Numbered from the stretch's first letter, positions 24,870-34,413 are shown. The stretch: DNA of 64,000 bases from Marinisporobacter sp. (GCA_025210525.1 JAOARP010000032.1:1-64000); one strand, 5' to 3'. Notes: generated from the sequence alone by a model not told the origin. Numbers and translations: made by a program.

Positions 24870-25973
24870 ATGAGATTCGTCCCTATGGAATACGTAAAAA
24901 AAGGAGATGTCCTAGGAAAAGATATTTATAATCAAGAAGGTAGAATTCTTCTACGAAGAGGTTTCATTATGAACAATTCTATGAAAAAAAGATTAAATGA
25001 TTTTGGTATTTACTCCCTATATATCCAAGATCAATACTCCGATACGGAGCTAGAAGAAATTATCAAACCAGAAATAAAACAAAAAGCCATACAGACCATA
25101 AAAAACACCTTCAAAACCATGCATTCTCTTCATAAAGATGATGAGAACCATTCATTTCATGAAGGTTTTAGAAAAAGGTTAAAGGAACAACAGGAACAAT
25201 CTCTTCATTCTTTAAATGATATTTCCAAAATGATTTTAGAGGGAATTCTTTCACAGGATACCATTCTTGTTAGTATGGTAGACATAAAAAATAAAAGTGA
25301 ATTTTTATTTCAGCATGCAGTAAATGTATCCCTTTTATCTCTTGTTTTAGGAAAAGCATTGAATTTAAATAAAAAAGAATTAGAACATCTTTGTCTAGGA
25401 GCTCTTTTACATGATATCGGAAAAACCCTTATTCCTGAAGAAATTCTTTGGAATAAGCATAAAAGAACAGAAGGAGAAGAAGCCATCGTTAAAATGCACC
25501 CTACACGCGGATATGATTTTTTAAAGGGAAATATGGATATCCCAAGCTATGTAAGAATTATCATCCTTCAACACCATGAACAAATTAATGGAAAAGGCTA
25601 TCCCAGAGGAATGGGTGAGGATATATACAAGCTATCACAAATCGTATCCATTGCCAATATATATGATAATTTGACCTCAGATACACCTATTCGTCGAGCC
25701 ATACCACCCCATGAGGCCCTTGAATACATTATGGCAAATGCAGGAACTTTATTTTCTTTTGAAATGGTAGAAATTTTTGCAAAGAAAATCGTTCCTTATC
25801 CCGTTGGCACCCTTGTTCGTTTAAGTAATGGTCATGTAGCCGTTGTAAAAAACATCGATCCAGATTTTCCATCAAGACCTCAAATTCAAATAATCTCCAA
25901 TGAACCTAAAGAAAAAATTCATCTACTCAATCAACCAAACCTCGTTATTAAGGGTATTTGTTATGAAATATAA
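24870..25973 (+). CDS. HD-GYP domain protein (probable c-di-GMP phosphodiesterase)
   Basis: The 367 residues comprise an N-terminal domain common in this class (MEYVKKGDVLGKDIYNQEG, 1-60), a linker, and an HD-GYP domain (about 140-310). Catalytic marks are HAVNVS, HDIGKTLIPEEIL (near residue 180), HHEQINGKGYP (near 235; the GYP triad intact) and IANIYDNLTSD. This class hydrolyses cyclic di-GMP. I chose the ATG at 24870 with AAGGTGA five bases before it; an upstream TTG overlapping the previous stop is less likely. It is the last gene of the operon, followed by a strong terminator. Two diguanylate cyclase-like genes elsewhere in the window would supply its substrate. Confidence 0.92.
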   Translation: MRFVPMEYVKKGDVLGKDIYNQEGRILLRRGFIMNNSMKKRLNDFGIYSLYIQDQYSDTELEEIIKPEIKQKAIQTIKNTFKTMHSLHKDDENHSFHEGFRKRLKEQQEQSLHSLNDISKMILEGILSQDTILVSMVDIKNKSEFLFQHAVNVSLLSLVLGKALNLNKKELEHLCLGALLHDIGKTLIPEEILWNKHKRTEGEEAIVKMHPTRGYDFLKGNMDIPSYVRIIILQHHEQINGKGYPRGMGEDIYKLSQIVSIANIYDNLTSDTPIRRAIPPHEALEYIMANAGTLFSFEMVEIFAKKIVPYPVGTLVRLSNGHVAVVKNIDPDFPSRPQIQIISNEPKEKIHLLNQPNLVIKGICYEI

Positions 25974-25977
25974 ATAA

Positions 25978-26023
25978 AAAAATGTTTAGACATAAACACT
26001 ACCATGGTCTAAACATTTTTTTA
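25978..26023. terminator. Bidirectional terminator
   Basis: AATGTTTAGAC and GTCTAAACATT form an 11-bp stem with T-runs on both strands. It separates the convergent HD-GYP and cyclase genes. Confidence 0.9.
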
Positions 26024-26047
26024 CATTTTCTCTATTTAATTTTATCT

Positions 26048-27628
26048 CTATCTTATTTCTATTCTATTTCTTCCATTTTCTTTTGCTTGATACAAAGCTT
26101 CGTCCGCATACTTTACTAAATCTATAGCATTTTCTCCCTGCCATTTTCTAACTCCTATACTAACAGTAACCTTCAACTCTTTAATAGAAAATACTTCATC
26201 CTCTATATGATCTTTAATCCTATTTGCTACTTTTAATCCTTCCTCGAGCTCCGTATTAGGTAAAATAACAATAAACTCTTCTCCACCATATCTTCCTGCT
26301 ATATCCCCATCTCTTATATTAGAAGAAATAACATGAGCTGTAGATTTTAATACCTCATCTCCTACCTGATGACCGTAAGTATCATTCACTCTTTTAAATT
26401 TATCTAAATCTGCCATCATCACAACAAAAGGCAATTCTTCTTTTATAGCTTGCTCCATTACTTTTTCTAATTTCTCACATGCTGTTTGATGATTGTCTAA
26501 CTGGGTTAAGCTATCTGTTGTTGCTAATTTTTTTAATGCTGCCGTTCTTTCTTGAACCTTTTTTTCTAATTCTTTATTCATCTCTTCTAATTTTTCTTTG
26601 TATAGCTCCCTTTGATTGATATTAGATACAAGATATATTGCCCAAACCACTATAGCAGTAGTAATGATTCCTGCTACAATAAGAATATTAAGATATTTAT
26701 TAGAATTTTGTAAAACTTCTCTTTGAGTTTGAGTAAATATGATATACCATTTATTCATGATATTTTCTGATGAAATATCTACTTTTGTATAAATATAAAA
26801 TTTTTCCTCTTCCAAAAACTTGCCCTCAAAATAATTATTTGCCTTTGCAATCTTAGCCAAAATTTCCTTTCCAATCTTTTTAACCTTATTGCTATTATTT
26901 AAAATCAGCTCTCTATTTGGATGGGCTATGGTAAGCCCTCGACTATCCATTAGAAACATATATCCTGTATTTTCAAAGTTTACATTATCTACAAATGCTT
27001 TTGTAAAATACTCCATTTGAGGAGAAATGATTGCAACACCTATGATTTCTGAATCATAGGTAACTGGTACACTTATTACAAAAATTGGATTTTCCCTTAA
27101 AATACTTGGATAAATTTCACTTACAAAATAATCCTTTCCATCAAGAATTTCCCTCACGTAAGAATAGTCTATACCACCTTTTCCTATAGTTTTTCCACCA
27201 ACTGTATCTATTAAAAATTCTCCATTATTAATTTGTATCCTTTTGCCATTTACATTTTTTATTATTGGCTTTTCTAATTTAATACTTAAAGGTAAGTTTT
27301 CATAATAGGGATACAGCTCATGCATCTCCTGTAAAAATTTCTGTGCTTTATGGACTATTTCCTCATTTTCAGGAAATCTACAAGCATCAATAATTCGTTT
27401 TTCTCTCGAAATCATTTTAACAACTTTTATTTGATCATCAATCCAATGGGTCAATGCTTTAGTGGTCTGAGAAGTCATTTTATTTCCTATTTCATAAAAT
27501 CTATTCTCATAGCTTCTCTTTACTTGTATATAAAAAAACACATTAAATAATAAAAATGAACTCATTATAATAATCATTATTTGAAGTACATATTTCCTCT
27601 TTTTATATAGAATGGTCTTCACCTCCAC
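26048..27628 (-). CDS. Membrane diguanylate cyclase with Cache sensor domain
   Basis: This 526-residue protein has a membrane segment (about 15-36), an extracellular Cache-type sensor (40-305; SYVREILDGKDYFVSEIYPS, VISVPVTYDSEIIGVAIIS), a second membrane segment (about 312-335), a coiled coil, and a GGDEF domain (370-525). The active-site motif is GGEEF near residue 447, a functional variant. An inhibitory-site RxxD (RDGD) lies five residues before it. So it should make cyclic di-GMP in response to an external small molecule and be feedback-inhibited. It is monocistronic and convergent to the HD-GYP gene, whose enzyme would degrade the product. Confidence 0.93.
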   Translation of the reverse strand: MEVKTILYKKRKYVLQIMIIIMSSFLLFNVFFYIQVKRSYENRFYEIGNKMTSQTTKALTHWIDDQIKVVKMISREKRIIDACRFPENEEIVHKAQKFLQEMHELYPYYENLPLSIKLEKPIIKNVNGKRIQINNGEFLIDTVGGKTIGKGGIDYSYVREILDGKDYFVSEIYPSILRENPIFVISVPVTYDSEIIGVAIISPQMEYFTKAFVDNVNFENTGYMFLMDSRGLTIAHPNRELILNNSNKVKKIGKEILAKIAKANNYFEGKFLEEEKFYIYTKVDISSENIMNKWYIIFTQTQREVLQNSNKYLNILIVAGIITTAIVVWAIYLVSNINQRELYKEKLEEMNKELEKKVQERTAALKKLATTDSLTQLDNHQTACEKLEKVMEQAIKEELPFVVMMADLDKFKRVNDTYGHQVGDEVLKSTAHVISSNIRDGDIAGRYGGEEFIVILPNTELEEGLKVANRIKDHIEDEVFSIKELKVTVSIGVRKWQGENAIDLVKYADEALYQAKENGRNRIEIR

Positions 27629-27830
27629 AACCTTATATCTTTTTTAATCATTCTACGAATCCTCGCTGTTTTCCTGCTAACTTTGCAACGATTGTGATTC
27701 TTTGCACTCTTCTTGCTCTAACCCAATATTCTATAATGATTATGCTTACAAAACAAAAAAGATATTTCCTTTATTAAAAAGTACTCTATCTTTTTCATCT
27801 TCTCCATTTAGAAGCTCTTATAGTATTTTA

Positions 27831-28580
27831 TCATGAACCAGCATGTACATCTGCTTTTTTCAAATATTTTATTAATCCCATCAAGAAAATGACAAACATG
27901 GATATTAAAATAATCCCTGCCTTTATACAAACTAATCTAGGGTCTTCTGCGTCTTCTCTAAAAATATAAGCTGTTGGAATGGACCAGGGAAAAACATCTA
28001 TATATTTTGAATTAATTGCTACAATATTTGTAATCACTCCACTGATTCCTAAAACAATAGGTGGGATTACATTTTTACCGATTACCCCTAAAAACGCCCC
28101 TACAGGAGCTAATGCAAAGAACATGATCCCAACTATTACTTGTTTTTTTACCGTCTCCATCAGTAAACTTCCTGTTAATGGTTCTTGAATTGCTAGTAGC
28201 CCCCCTCCCAATATGGACCCATAATTGATGATTAAAGTCACATAAATCATCATAAAAATCACCATTAGCTTTGCAAAAACAAATTTAGCTGGATCTACGG
28301 GATAAGTATATAGGCTATTCACTGTATTTTCCGTATATTCCCTTGAAAATACATATCCTGAAATTAACGAAAATAGAGCAACTGCCATAATCAAAGTCAT
28401 AAACATAAAATTATTTTTAAAGGCACCTTCCCAATGAATTGCATAATGCTTTGAATTTCCTATAATGATCATCAAATTGAGTATACTTGGAAGTAATCCT
28501 CCTATAGGCAACAACCATAAAATCTTATTTCTTTTTAACTTCAAAACTTCCGTATAAATTAGACTAAGCACAGCTCTCAC
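27831..28580 (-). CDS. ABC-2 type transporter permease
   Basis: This 249-residue protein has six predicted membrane spans, beginning with a short cytoplasmic stretch (LSLIYTEVLKLKRNKILWLLP) typical of ABC-2 permeases linked to lantibiotic or bacitracin resistance and efflux. A YVFSREYTENTVNSLYTYPV segment between spans is also characteristic. It overlaps the ATPase gene by 17 bases, so the two are translationally coupled. With the upstream two-component pair it makes a stress-sensing and export unit, probably against a cell-envelope antibiotic or peptide. The substrate is not determinable from sequence. Confidence 0.9.
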   Translation of the reverse strand: MRAVLSLIYTEVLKLKRNKILWLLPIGGLLPSILNLMIIIGNSKHYAIHWEGAFKNNFMFMTLIMAVALFSLISGYVFSREYTENTVNSLYTYPVDPAKFVFAKLMVIFMMIYVTLIINYGSILGGGLLAIQEPLTGSLLMETVKKQVIVGIMFFALAPVGAFLGVIGKNVIPPIVLGISGVITNIVAINSKYIDVFPWSIPTAYIFREDAEDPRLVCIKAGIILISMFVIFLMGLIKYLKKADVHAGS

Positions 28581-29484
28581 CTCCAGTAGCTTTCAAGAAA
28601 TATTCCTCTAAACTATCCTTCCTTAATACAATCTCACTCACCTCTATATGATTTTCAATAAGCATTCGATTGATTTTATGAGCATCTGAAAGCTTTTCAT
28701 ATACTTTTAAAATATTTTTTTCACTCACTCGATAATCCTTAATCCCTAATTTTTCTTCTAATAGCATGGCTACCTTTTTATCATCACTTACTTTAATCTT
28801 TATATAATGTCTATTTTTATTTTGAAGGGTATCAAAATCAATTTCTTCTATTAATTTCCCCTCATGAATAATCCCAATGGTATTTGCCATTTGTTGTATT
28901 TCACTTAGATTATGACTAGATATTAATACGCTTATATTCTTTTTATTTGCTAAATCCAATATGAGCTCTCTTATTTCCTTAATCCCAATAGGATCAAGTC
29001 CATTGGTAGGCTCATCTAAAATAAGGAGTTCTGGATGATGAAGAAGTGCTCTTGCAATACCCAGTCGTTGCTTCATTCCTAAAGAAAATTCCTTCACCCT
29101 TCTATTTTTAGCATCAACAATACCAGCTATTTCTAAAGCTTCATCAATACACTTTTTTCCTTGTACCCCCATGAGTCTTCTATGAATCTCTAAATTTTCT
29201 TTAGCTGTCAAATTAGGATAAAATCCTGGAAATTCTATAATAGAGCCTATTCTCTCTAGATGCTCAAACTTCTTTGCAGCATGATTTTCTCCAAATATTT
29301 CAATACTCCCACTCGTTGGCTTTACAAGTCCCATAATCATTCTCAAGGTAGTGGTTTTTCCCGCTCCATTCTCCCCTAAGAATCCATAAATTTCTCCTTT
29401 TCTTACATGAATGTTTAAGCCATCTACAGCTATTTTGTTTTTATACTTTTTCGTTAGATTTACTGTTTTTAGTACATATTCCAT
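28564..29484 (-). CDS. ABC transporter ATPase (bacitracin/lantibiotic exporter type)
   Basis: The 306 residues show Walker A GENGAGKTT (about 38-46), signature SLGMKQRLG, Walker B LLILDEPTNGLD and the switch His in SSHNLSEI. The C-terminal 80 residues form the extension usual for BcrA-type ATPases. It drives the permease encoded just downstream. The gene follows the kinase gene after about 80 bases, in the fixed order regulator, kinase, ATPase, permease seen in antibiotic-detoxification modules. It probably moves a cell-wall-active peptide or lipid. Confidence 0.92.
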   Translation of the reverse strand: MEYVLKTVNLTKKYKNKIAVDGLNIHVRKGEIYGFLGENGAGKTTTLRMIMGLVKPTSGSIEIFGENHAAKKFEHLERIGSIIEFPGFYPNLTAKENLEIHRRLMGVQGKKCIDEALEIAGIVDAKNRRVKEFSLGMKQRLGIARALLHHPELLILDEPTNGLDPIGIKEIRELILDLANKKNISVLISSHNLSEIQQMANTIGIIHEGKLIEEIDFDTLQNKNRHYIKIKVSDDKKVAMLLEEKLGIKDYRVSEKNILKVYEKLSDAHKINRMLIENHIEVSEIVLRKDSLEEYFLKATGGESCA

Positions 29485-29565
29485 ATAAATCCCTTCCCTT
29501 CTAATCTTAGGATATCCTAAAAAACTTACATAGCTTTAACATAAATCTTACAAATTCCTTAAATC

Positions 29566-30489
29566 CTATTTATCTAAAGGAAGGGTAAATAAAAATTCCG
29601 TCTTTTCATAAGGAATACTACTCACATGAATCTTTCCATGATGCTTTTCTATCAATTTTTTTACAATAGTCAACCCTAGTCCATTTCCTTGAAGATATGT
29701 ATTTCTTGAATCTTCTAAAGTATATAGTCTTTCAAATATATGAGAAATTTCACTTTCTTTTATTCCTTTTCCTTGATCCCAAATAGATACCCCTACAGAT
29801 CCCTTTTCCTTCTTAATCTCTATTCCTATTACTCCACCATCTTTTCCGTATTTTAAGGCATTGGATAAAAGATTATTAAAAATTCGATGGATACTCTTTT
29901 CATCTCCTAATATAAAAATCTTTTCCTCTGGTATATGAATCTTAGGAATAATGTTGTTTTTTGTAAAATCCTCATAGAAAGTAAGAATACTCATTCTTGC
30001 TGCTTCGCATATATTGATCTTTTTTAAATTTAATAAGGTATCATTTGCTTCAATTTTGGATAATTCAAAGAAATCCTCTAACAATACATGTAAAACCTTC
30101 CCTTTTGCATAAACTACTTCTATATATTTTTCTTTTTCTTCTTCCTTTAAAGTCTTATCATTCTTTATAGCTTCTATATATCCTAAAAGGGAGGTTAGAG
30201 GGGTTCTTAAATCATGGGATATATTTGAGATGATTTTTTTTCTAGATTCCTCTATTTTTTTATATTCAATCAGTGTTTCTTGAAACTTACTCACCAATAC
30301 ATTCATCTTTTCACATAACTTTTTCATATTTTTATTGTTAGTACTCAGTCTTATTCTTTGATTGATATTTCCCTTTTCTATTTGCATCAATACTACATTG
30401 ATCTTTTGAATCTGTTTATTTTGTTTAAAGAGCAGAAAGGTTAAAAACATGCAAATTATACTTAATATAAAAATAATCATCTTAGTCAT
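29566..30489 (-). CDS. Sensor histidine kinase
   Basis: The 307 residues begin with a single short membrane segment (4-22) and no extracellular domain, followed by a HAMP-like linker (IEKGNINQRIRL), HisKA with the His in ISHDLRTPLTSL (near residue 92) and an ATPase domain (NLLSNALKYG, IWDQGKGI, GNGLGLTIV). A kinase with almost no outside part usually senses through a transporter, here likely the adjoining ABC-2 system. It overlaps the regulator gene by eight bases. The partner is the OmpR-type regulator just upstream. Confidence 0.92.
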   Translation of the reverse strand: MTKMIIFILSIICMFLTFLLFKQNKQIQKINVVLMQIEKGNINQRIRLSTNNKNMKKLCEKMNVLVSKFQETLIEYKKIEESRKKIISNISHDLRTPLTSLLGYIEAIKNDKTLKEEEKEKYIEVVYAKGKVLHVLLEDFFELSKIEANDTLLNLKKINICEAARMSILTFYEDFTKNNIIPKIHIPEEKIFILGDEKSIHRIFNNLLSNALKYGKDGGVIGIEIKKEKGSVGVSIWDQGKGIKESEISHIFERLYTLEDSRNTYLQGNGLGLTIVKKLIEKHHGKIHVSSIPYEKTEFLFTLPLDK

Positions 30490-31189
30490 TTTTTATATCT
30501 CCAAGCTTATAGCCAATCCCCCAAACAGTAACAATGATTTTAGGACTTGAAGGATTTTCTTCTATTTTAGCTCTTAATCTTCTTATATGTACCATTACTG
30601 TATTTTCGTCCCCCATATATTCTTCATCCCAAGCAGCTTTAAATATCTGTTCCTTTGTAAAAACTCTATTGGGATTTTTACAAAATAACTTTAATATTTC
30701 AAATTCTTTTCTTGTAAGAGAAAGATTTTCTCCTTTTTTTGTAGCTTCATAATTGTTCAAATCTAAAGCAATGTCTCCATAAGTGATTTTTTCTTCTTTT
30801 AATGGCTTCAATTCATTAAAATAAAAGCTTCTCCGTATAATTGAATCTACCCTTGCTAAAAGCTCTCTAGTGGAAAAAGGTTTCGTCATATAATCATCTG
30901 CTCCCATTCGAAGCCCTAGAATTTTATCTATTTCTTCATCCTTTGCAGACAAAATAATAATAGGTACAATGCTCTCTCCCCTTATTCTTCTCATAATTTC
31001 TATTCCATCTATTTTAGGCAGCATCAGATCTAGTATTACCATATGATAATTACTTTCTTTAAATTTTTGTAAAGCATCCTCTCCATCAAATGCTGCATCT
31101 ACTTTATATCCTGTCTTTTTTAAAGTATTACAGATGAGGTTATTAATATCTTCATCATCTTCAACTATTAAAATATTGATCATATCCAT
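30482..31189 (-). CDS. OmpR-family response regulator
   Basis: This 235-residue regulator has a receiver domain (1-118; EDDEDINN acidic pair, phospho-Asp in VILDLMLP near residue 53, Lys in MTKPFSTREL) and a winged-helix DNA-binding domain (about 135-232; LTRKEFEILKLF, RVFTKEQIF, VMVHIRRLRAKIE). AGGAGG stands seven bases before the ATG. It is the first gene of the four-gene unit and presumably switches on the ABC transporter, and itself, when the kinase is active. Confidence 0.94.
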   Translation of the reverse strand: MDMINILIVEDDEDINNLICNTLKKTGYKVDAAFDGEDALQKFKESNYHMVILDLMLPKIDGIEIMRRIRGESIVPIIILSAKDEEIDKILGLRMGADDYMTKPFSTRELLARVDSIIRRSFYFNELKPLKEEKITYGDIALDLNNYEATKKGENLSLTRKEFEILKLFCKNPNRVFTKEQIFKAAWDEEYMGDENTVMVHIRRLRAKIEENPSSPKIIVTVWGIGYKLGDIKND

Positions 31190-31420
31190 GTTCTTCTCCT
31201 CCTTTTAAAGGTTTTTCCCTTTTGCTATCGTCTTTTATGATTCTATAAGCACGGAAACATTTTACCATATTTTGAAATAATTTATTATATGCGAATAGCC
31301 TTCATTTTTTTCTTATTCTCATCTCATACATTCTAGTAATTTCTAGAGTTTTAGCCATTATCATTTTCTATAGTTCGTGTTTTTAAAGGGGTAATCCATG
31401 AATATAAATGAAACATCTTG

Positions 31421-31449
31421 TTGAAATATGTAAAACTATAGTGTATAAT
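31421..31449 (+). promoter_or_regulatory. Promoter of the riboswitch-led nucleosidase gene
   Basis: TTGAAA at 31421-31426 and TATAAT at 31444-31449 are 17 bases apart. Transcription would start about 35 bases ahead of the purine aptamer. The rest of the 500-base gene-free stretch from 31190 holds the riboswitch and terminator and nothing else that I can recognise. Confidence 0.75.
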
Positions 31450-31490
31450 GCATAAATGTAAACATTTTATAATTAAATATAAAAATTGTT

Positions 31491-31561
31491 CACTTGTATA
31501 AATTCAGCAATATGGGCTAAATGTTTCTACCAACTACCGTAAATAGTTTTGGCTATAAGTG
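31491..31561 (+). promoter_or_regulatory. Purine riboswitch, guanine type
   Basis: All three helices can be drawn. P1 is CACTT with AAGTG, P2 is ATTCAGC with GCTAAAT (one mismatch) closed by an AATATGG loop, and P3 is AACTA with TAGTT around the CCGTAAA loop. The J2/3 core GTTTCTACC is intact. The specificity base before TATAAG is C, which in known members selects guanine or hypoxanthine; adenine types have U. The base before it is G where A is usual. A terminator follows at 31588. Confidence 0.92.
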
Positions 31562-31587
31562 TTTTTTTGTCATCCCTATGACTTTCT

Positions 31588-31628
31588 AACACCTTTTAGC
31601 ATTCCTCCATAAGGTGTTTTATTTTTTA
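31588..31628 (+). terminator. Riboswitch-controlled terminator
   Basis: AACACCTT and AAGGTGTT form the stem and TTTTATTTTTTATT follows. It lies between the purine aptamer and the start codon, so guanine binding should stop transcription before the nucleosidase gene. Confidence 0.85.
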
Positions 31629-31693
31629 TTAATAAAAAACACATAGCTATAAACTACATAAATTATTCTAAATAAGAAAGGAAGATGTCAATC

Positions 31694-32587
31694 ATGAAAA
31701 AAAGAATTTTAGCATTTATTTTAGCAACTCTAATGAGTTTCACCCTTGTAAGCTTTGCAAACCCTGAGGAAAATTCTCAACCAGCTCTTAAACCTATTAT
31801 CATTCAAGGAGCAATGGATGTAGAAACAGAAAACTTAGTAGCCCAGCTTCAAAACGTTGAAAAAATCACTTATGGCGGTTGGTTTTTTTATAAAGGAACT
31901 ATTGATGATTACCCTGTAGTCGTTGCTAAGACAGAAATAGGTATGACAAATGCTGCTGCATCTACCCTATTAGCTATTGAAAAGTTTAATCCTTTAGCTA
32001 TTATCAATCAAGGAACTTCTGGAGGACATGATCCTTCACTACATCGTTATGATATTGTCATCGGTAAAAAAAGTGTGAATTTTGGTTCTTTCAGATCTGA
32101 GCACAGTGACTATGATAAAGGAATTCATACAGAAAACTGGATTCCAATGGATATCAATGTAAGTGTTGATGGTGAAATAAAAGAATTAAAAGATTTCGAA
32201 GGAAATGCTACCCTTATTAAATCTGCAAAAAATGTAATGAATACTTATAAAAAAGGAAAAGTGGTAGAAGGAGTTATTGGTTCTGCTGATCAGTGGAATC
32301 GTGAGTTAGATCGCATCAAATGGATTCATGAAAAGTATGCTACATCTGTAGAAGAAATGGAAACAGCTTCAGCTGCTCAAATTGCAAAAACATATAAGGT
32401 TCCTTTCTTAGGAATAAGAATATTGTCAAATAGTGAAGTTCATGATGAAGGTTATGATCGTAATTCAGGAGAATACTGTCAAGATTTTGTTTTAAATGTA
32501 ACAAAAGAATTGATCAAAGAGTATAAAGAAAATAAAGATTTTCTTCAACCTAAGAATATATCTACTAACAATACTTCTATTCAATAA
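31694..32587 (+). CDS. Secreted nucleoside phosphorylase/MTA-SAH nucleosidase-like protein
   Basis: This 297-residue protein has a signal peptide (MKKRILAFILATLMS, probable cut near SFA) and then a purine nucleoside phosphorylase-fold domain. Marks are GMTNAAASTLLAI, IINQGTSGG, and the catalytic Glu in VEEMETASAAQIA. In MTA/SAH nucleosidases an Asp follows in a SD motif and protonates the base. Here the motif reads ILSNSE, with Asn246. An Asn at the equivalent place in trimeric phosphorylases favours 6-oxopurines, which agrees with the guanine-type riboswitch upstream. It would release purine bases outside the cell for salvage. The second ATG (31694) is chosen, because AAGGAAG abuts the first. 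Confidence 0.87.
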   Translation: MKKRILAFILATLMSFTLVSFANPEENSQPALKPIIIQGAMDVETENLVAQLQNVEKITYGGWFFYKGTIDDYPVVVAKTEIGMTNAAASTLLAIEKFNPLAIINQGTSGGHDPSLHRYDIVIGKKSVNFGSFRSEHSDYDKGIHTENWIPMDINVSVDGEIKELKDFEGNATLIKSAKNVMNTYKKGKVVEGVIGSADQWNRELDRIKWIHEKYATSVEEMETASAAQIAKTYKVPFLGIRILSNSEVHDEGYDRNSGEYCQDFVLNVTKELIKEYKENKDFLQPKNISTNNTSIQ

Positions 32588-32596
32588 CCCAACTAA

Positions 32597-32644
32597 AAAG
32601 GCTATGGAAAAATCATTTAATTGATTCCATAGCCTCTTTTTTAT
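32597..32644. terminator. Bidirectional terminator
   Basis: AGGCTATGGAA and TTCCATAGCCT form the stem with A- and T-runs on each side. It separates the convergent nucleosidase and thrC genes. Confidence 0.9.
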
Positions 32645-32657
32645 AACTTTTAAGTTT

Positions 32658-34148
32658 TTAAATTCCTAAAATTCCTTTTACCGTATCTTTCATAGCATCT
32701 TTTTCACACTTTATATCATGTAAAATCTCTTTTTTGTCTAAATCTTTTATAGGTTCTGGAATACTAATTCCTGTATTTTTAGATAACATTTCAATCAACT
32801 TAAATTCATTTTTTTCTTCAGTAGATGCTACTACCCCTTTGATGACACTTTTTGTAAACTTATAAGGACTTGCGGTAGATACAATAACTGTTTTTGTATC
32901 ATCCTTTGTCTCTTTTTTGTATTCTTCATATACTTTATACGCAACAGCTGTATGAGTATCTAGTACATACTTTGATTGATCATATACCTTTTTAATAGTT
33001 TCTATTGTTTCTTCCTCTGTGGTAAATCCTCCATAGAAGCCTTTTAAAAGTTCTTTCATTTTAGGAGTAATGGTGTATTGTTTACTTTCACCATCTAATT
33101 GATTCATCATATTCTTTACTAAGCTTTCATCATGATCACTTAATTCATATAATAATCTTTCTAAGTTACTTGAAATCAAAATATCCATAGATGGAGAATT
33201 AGTCATGAAAAATTCTCTATTAATATTATAAACCCCTGTATTTAGAAAATCATAAAGTACATTATTTTTATTCGATGCACAAATTAACTTTCCAATAGGT
33301 AGTCCCATTTTCTTTGCATAGTAACCTGCCAGGATATTTCCAAAATTGCCCGTAGGTACAACAAAGTTGATTTTCTCTCCAGACGTAATCTCTCCTCTTT
33401 TCAATAATTCAATATATGTGTACACATAATACACAACTTGGGGAACTAATCTTCCTATATTGATGGAATTAGCTGAGGAAAAAACATAGCCCTTCTCGTT
33501 CATTTGCTCATTGAAATCATCATCATTGAATATTTTTTTCACACCACTTTGAGCATCATCAAAATTTCCTTTAATAGCTACAACATGGGTATTTTTACCT
33601 TCTTGTGTGATCATTTGTCTCTTCTGAACTTCACTTACCCCATTATCTGGATAAAATACAATAATTTCTGTTTGATCTACATCAGAAAAGCCTTCTAATG
33701 CTGCTTTACCTGTATCTCCTGAAGTTGCTGCTAGGATCACGACCTTTTTATCTTCCCCTAATTTCTTTGCAGCCTTTGTAAGTAGATGAGGAAGAATCGA
33801 ATGTGCCATATCTTTAAAGGCTAATGTTTTTCCATGATAAAGCTCTAGAAAATAAGCATCACTTGCCTTTACAATAGGTGCGATTTCCTTAGCTTCAAAT
33901 TTTTCATCATAAGCATTCTCTATAGCATCTCTTAAATCATCTTCACTAAAGTCACTTAAGAATTTTTCTAGGACATAAAAAGCTACTTCTTTATAATCCA
34001 TATGGGTCATTTCTTCTAACTTTTTATCAATAGTAGGAAATGAAATAGGTACAAATAATCCCTTATCCTTTGCAATTCCTTTTAATATAGCTTCTGCTGA
34101 TGTTTTTGTTTCTTCATTTCCTCTCGTACTTTTGTATTTTATAACCAT
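32658..34148 (-). CDS. thrC: Threonine synthase
   Basis: This 496-residue PLP enzyme turns O-phosphohomoserine into threonine, the last step of threonine synthesis. The PLP Lys lies in HGKTLAFKDMAHSILP (near residue 112). Other marks are the N-terminal YKSTRGNEETKT, ILAATSGDTGKAALEGF, and FVVPTGNFGNILAGYYAKKMG. Length fits the longer threonine synthase group. An AGAGGTGATAAAGT site precedes the ATG. The gene is alone, with a terminator after it. No T-box is visible in the 265 bases upstream, so its control is unknown. Confidence 0.96.
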   Translation of the reverse strand: MVIKYKSTRGNEETKTSAEAILKGIAKDKGLFVPISFPTIDKKLEEMTHMDYKEVAFYVLEKFLSDFSEDDLRDAIENAYDEKFEAKEIAPIVKASDAYFLELYHGKTLAFKDMAHSILPHLLTKAAKKLGEDKKVVILAATSGDTGKAALEGFSDVDQTEIIVFYPDNGVSEVQKRQMITQEGKNTHVVAIKGNFDDAQSGVKKIFNDDDFNEQMNEKGYVFSSANSINIGRLVPQVVYYVYTYIELLKRGEITSGEKINFVVPTGNFGNILAGYYAKKMGLPIGKLICASNKNNVLYDFLNTGVYNINREFFMTNSPSMDILISSNLERLLYELSDHDESLVKNMMNQLDGESKQYTITPKMKELLKGFYGGFTTEEETIETIKKVYDQSKYVLDTHTAVAYKVYEEYKKETKDDTKTVIVSTASPYKFTKSVIKGVVASTEEKNEFKLIEMLSKNTGISIPEPIKDLDKKEILHDIKCEKDAMKDTVKGILGI

Positions 34149-34413
34149 ACTTTATCACCTCTTGCTTTTCTATTTAAATTATAGTATACCAAATAACTAC
34201 TAGAACGTCTTGTGTAAATTAAAAAATTATGAACTTTTCAACTTTTATTTCGTATATTTATAGATTTATTAAATTTTCTTTTAATTTGGGCATATTTTAC
34301 TATTTGCATTTTCTGAACTTTACATTAGATAGAATCCTTTATATAATGTCCTAGTCAATTTAATACATTTTATTATTTTTTTTACATTTTTATCAGAATA
34401 AGGAGGATATCAA

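Noticed and set aside
34149-34413. T-box or other leader upstream of thrC
   Set aside because: No T-box sequence, specifier stem or terminator could be drawn on the minus strand.
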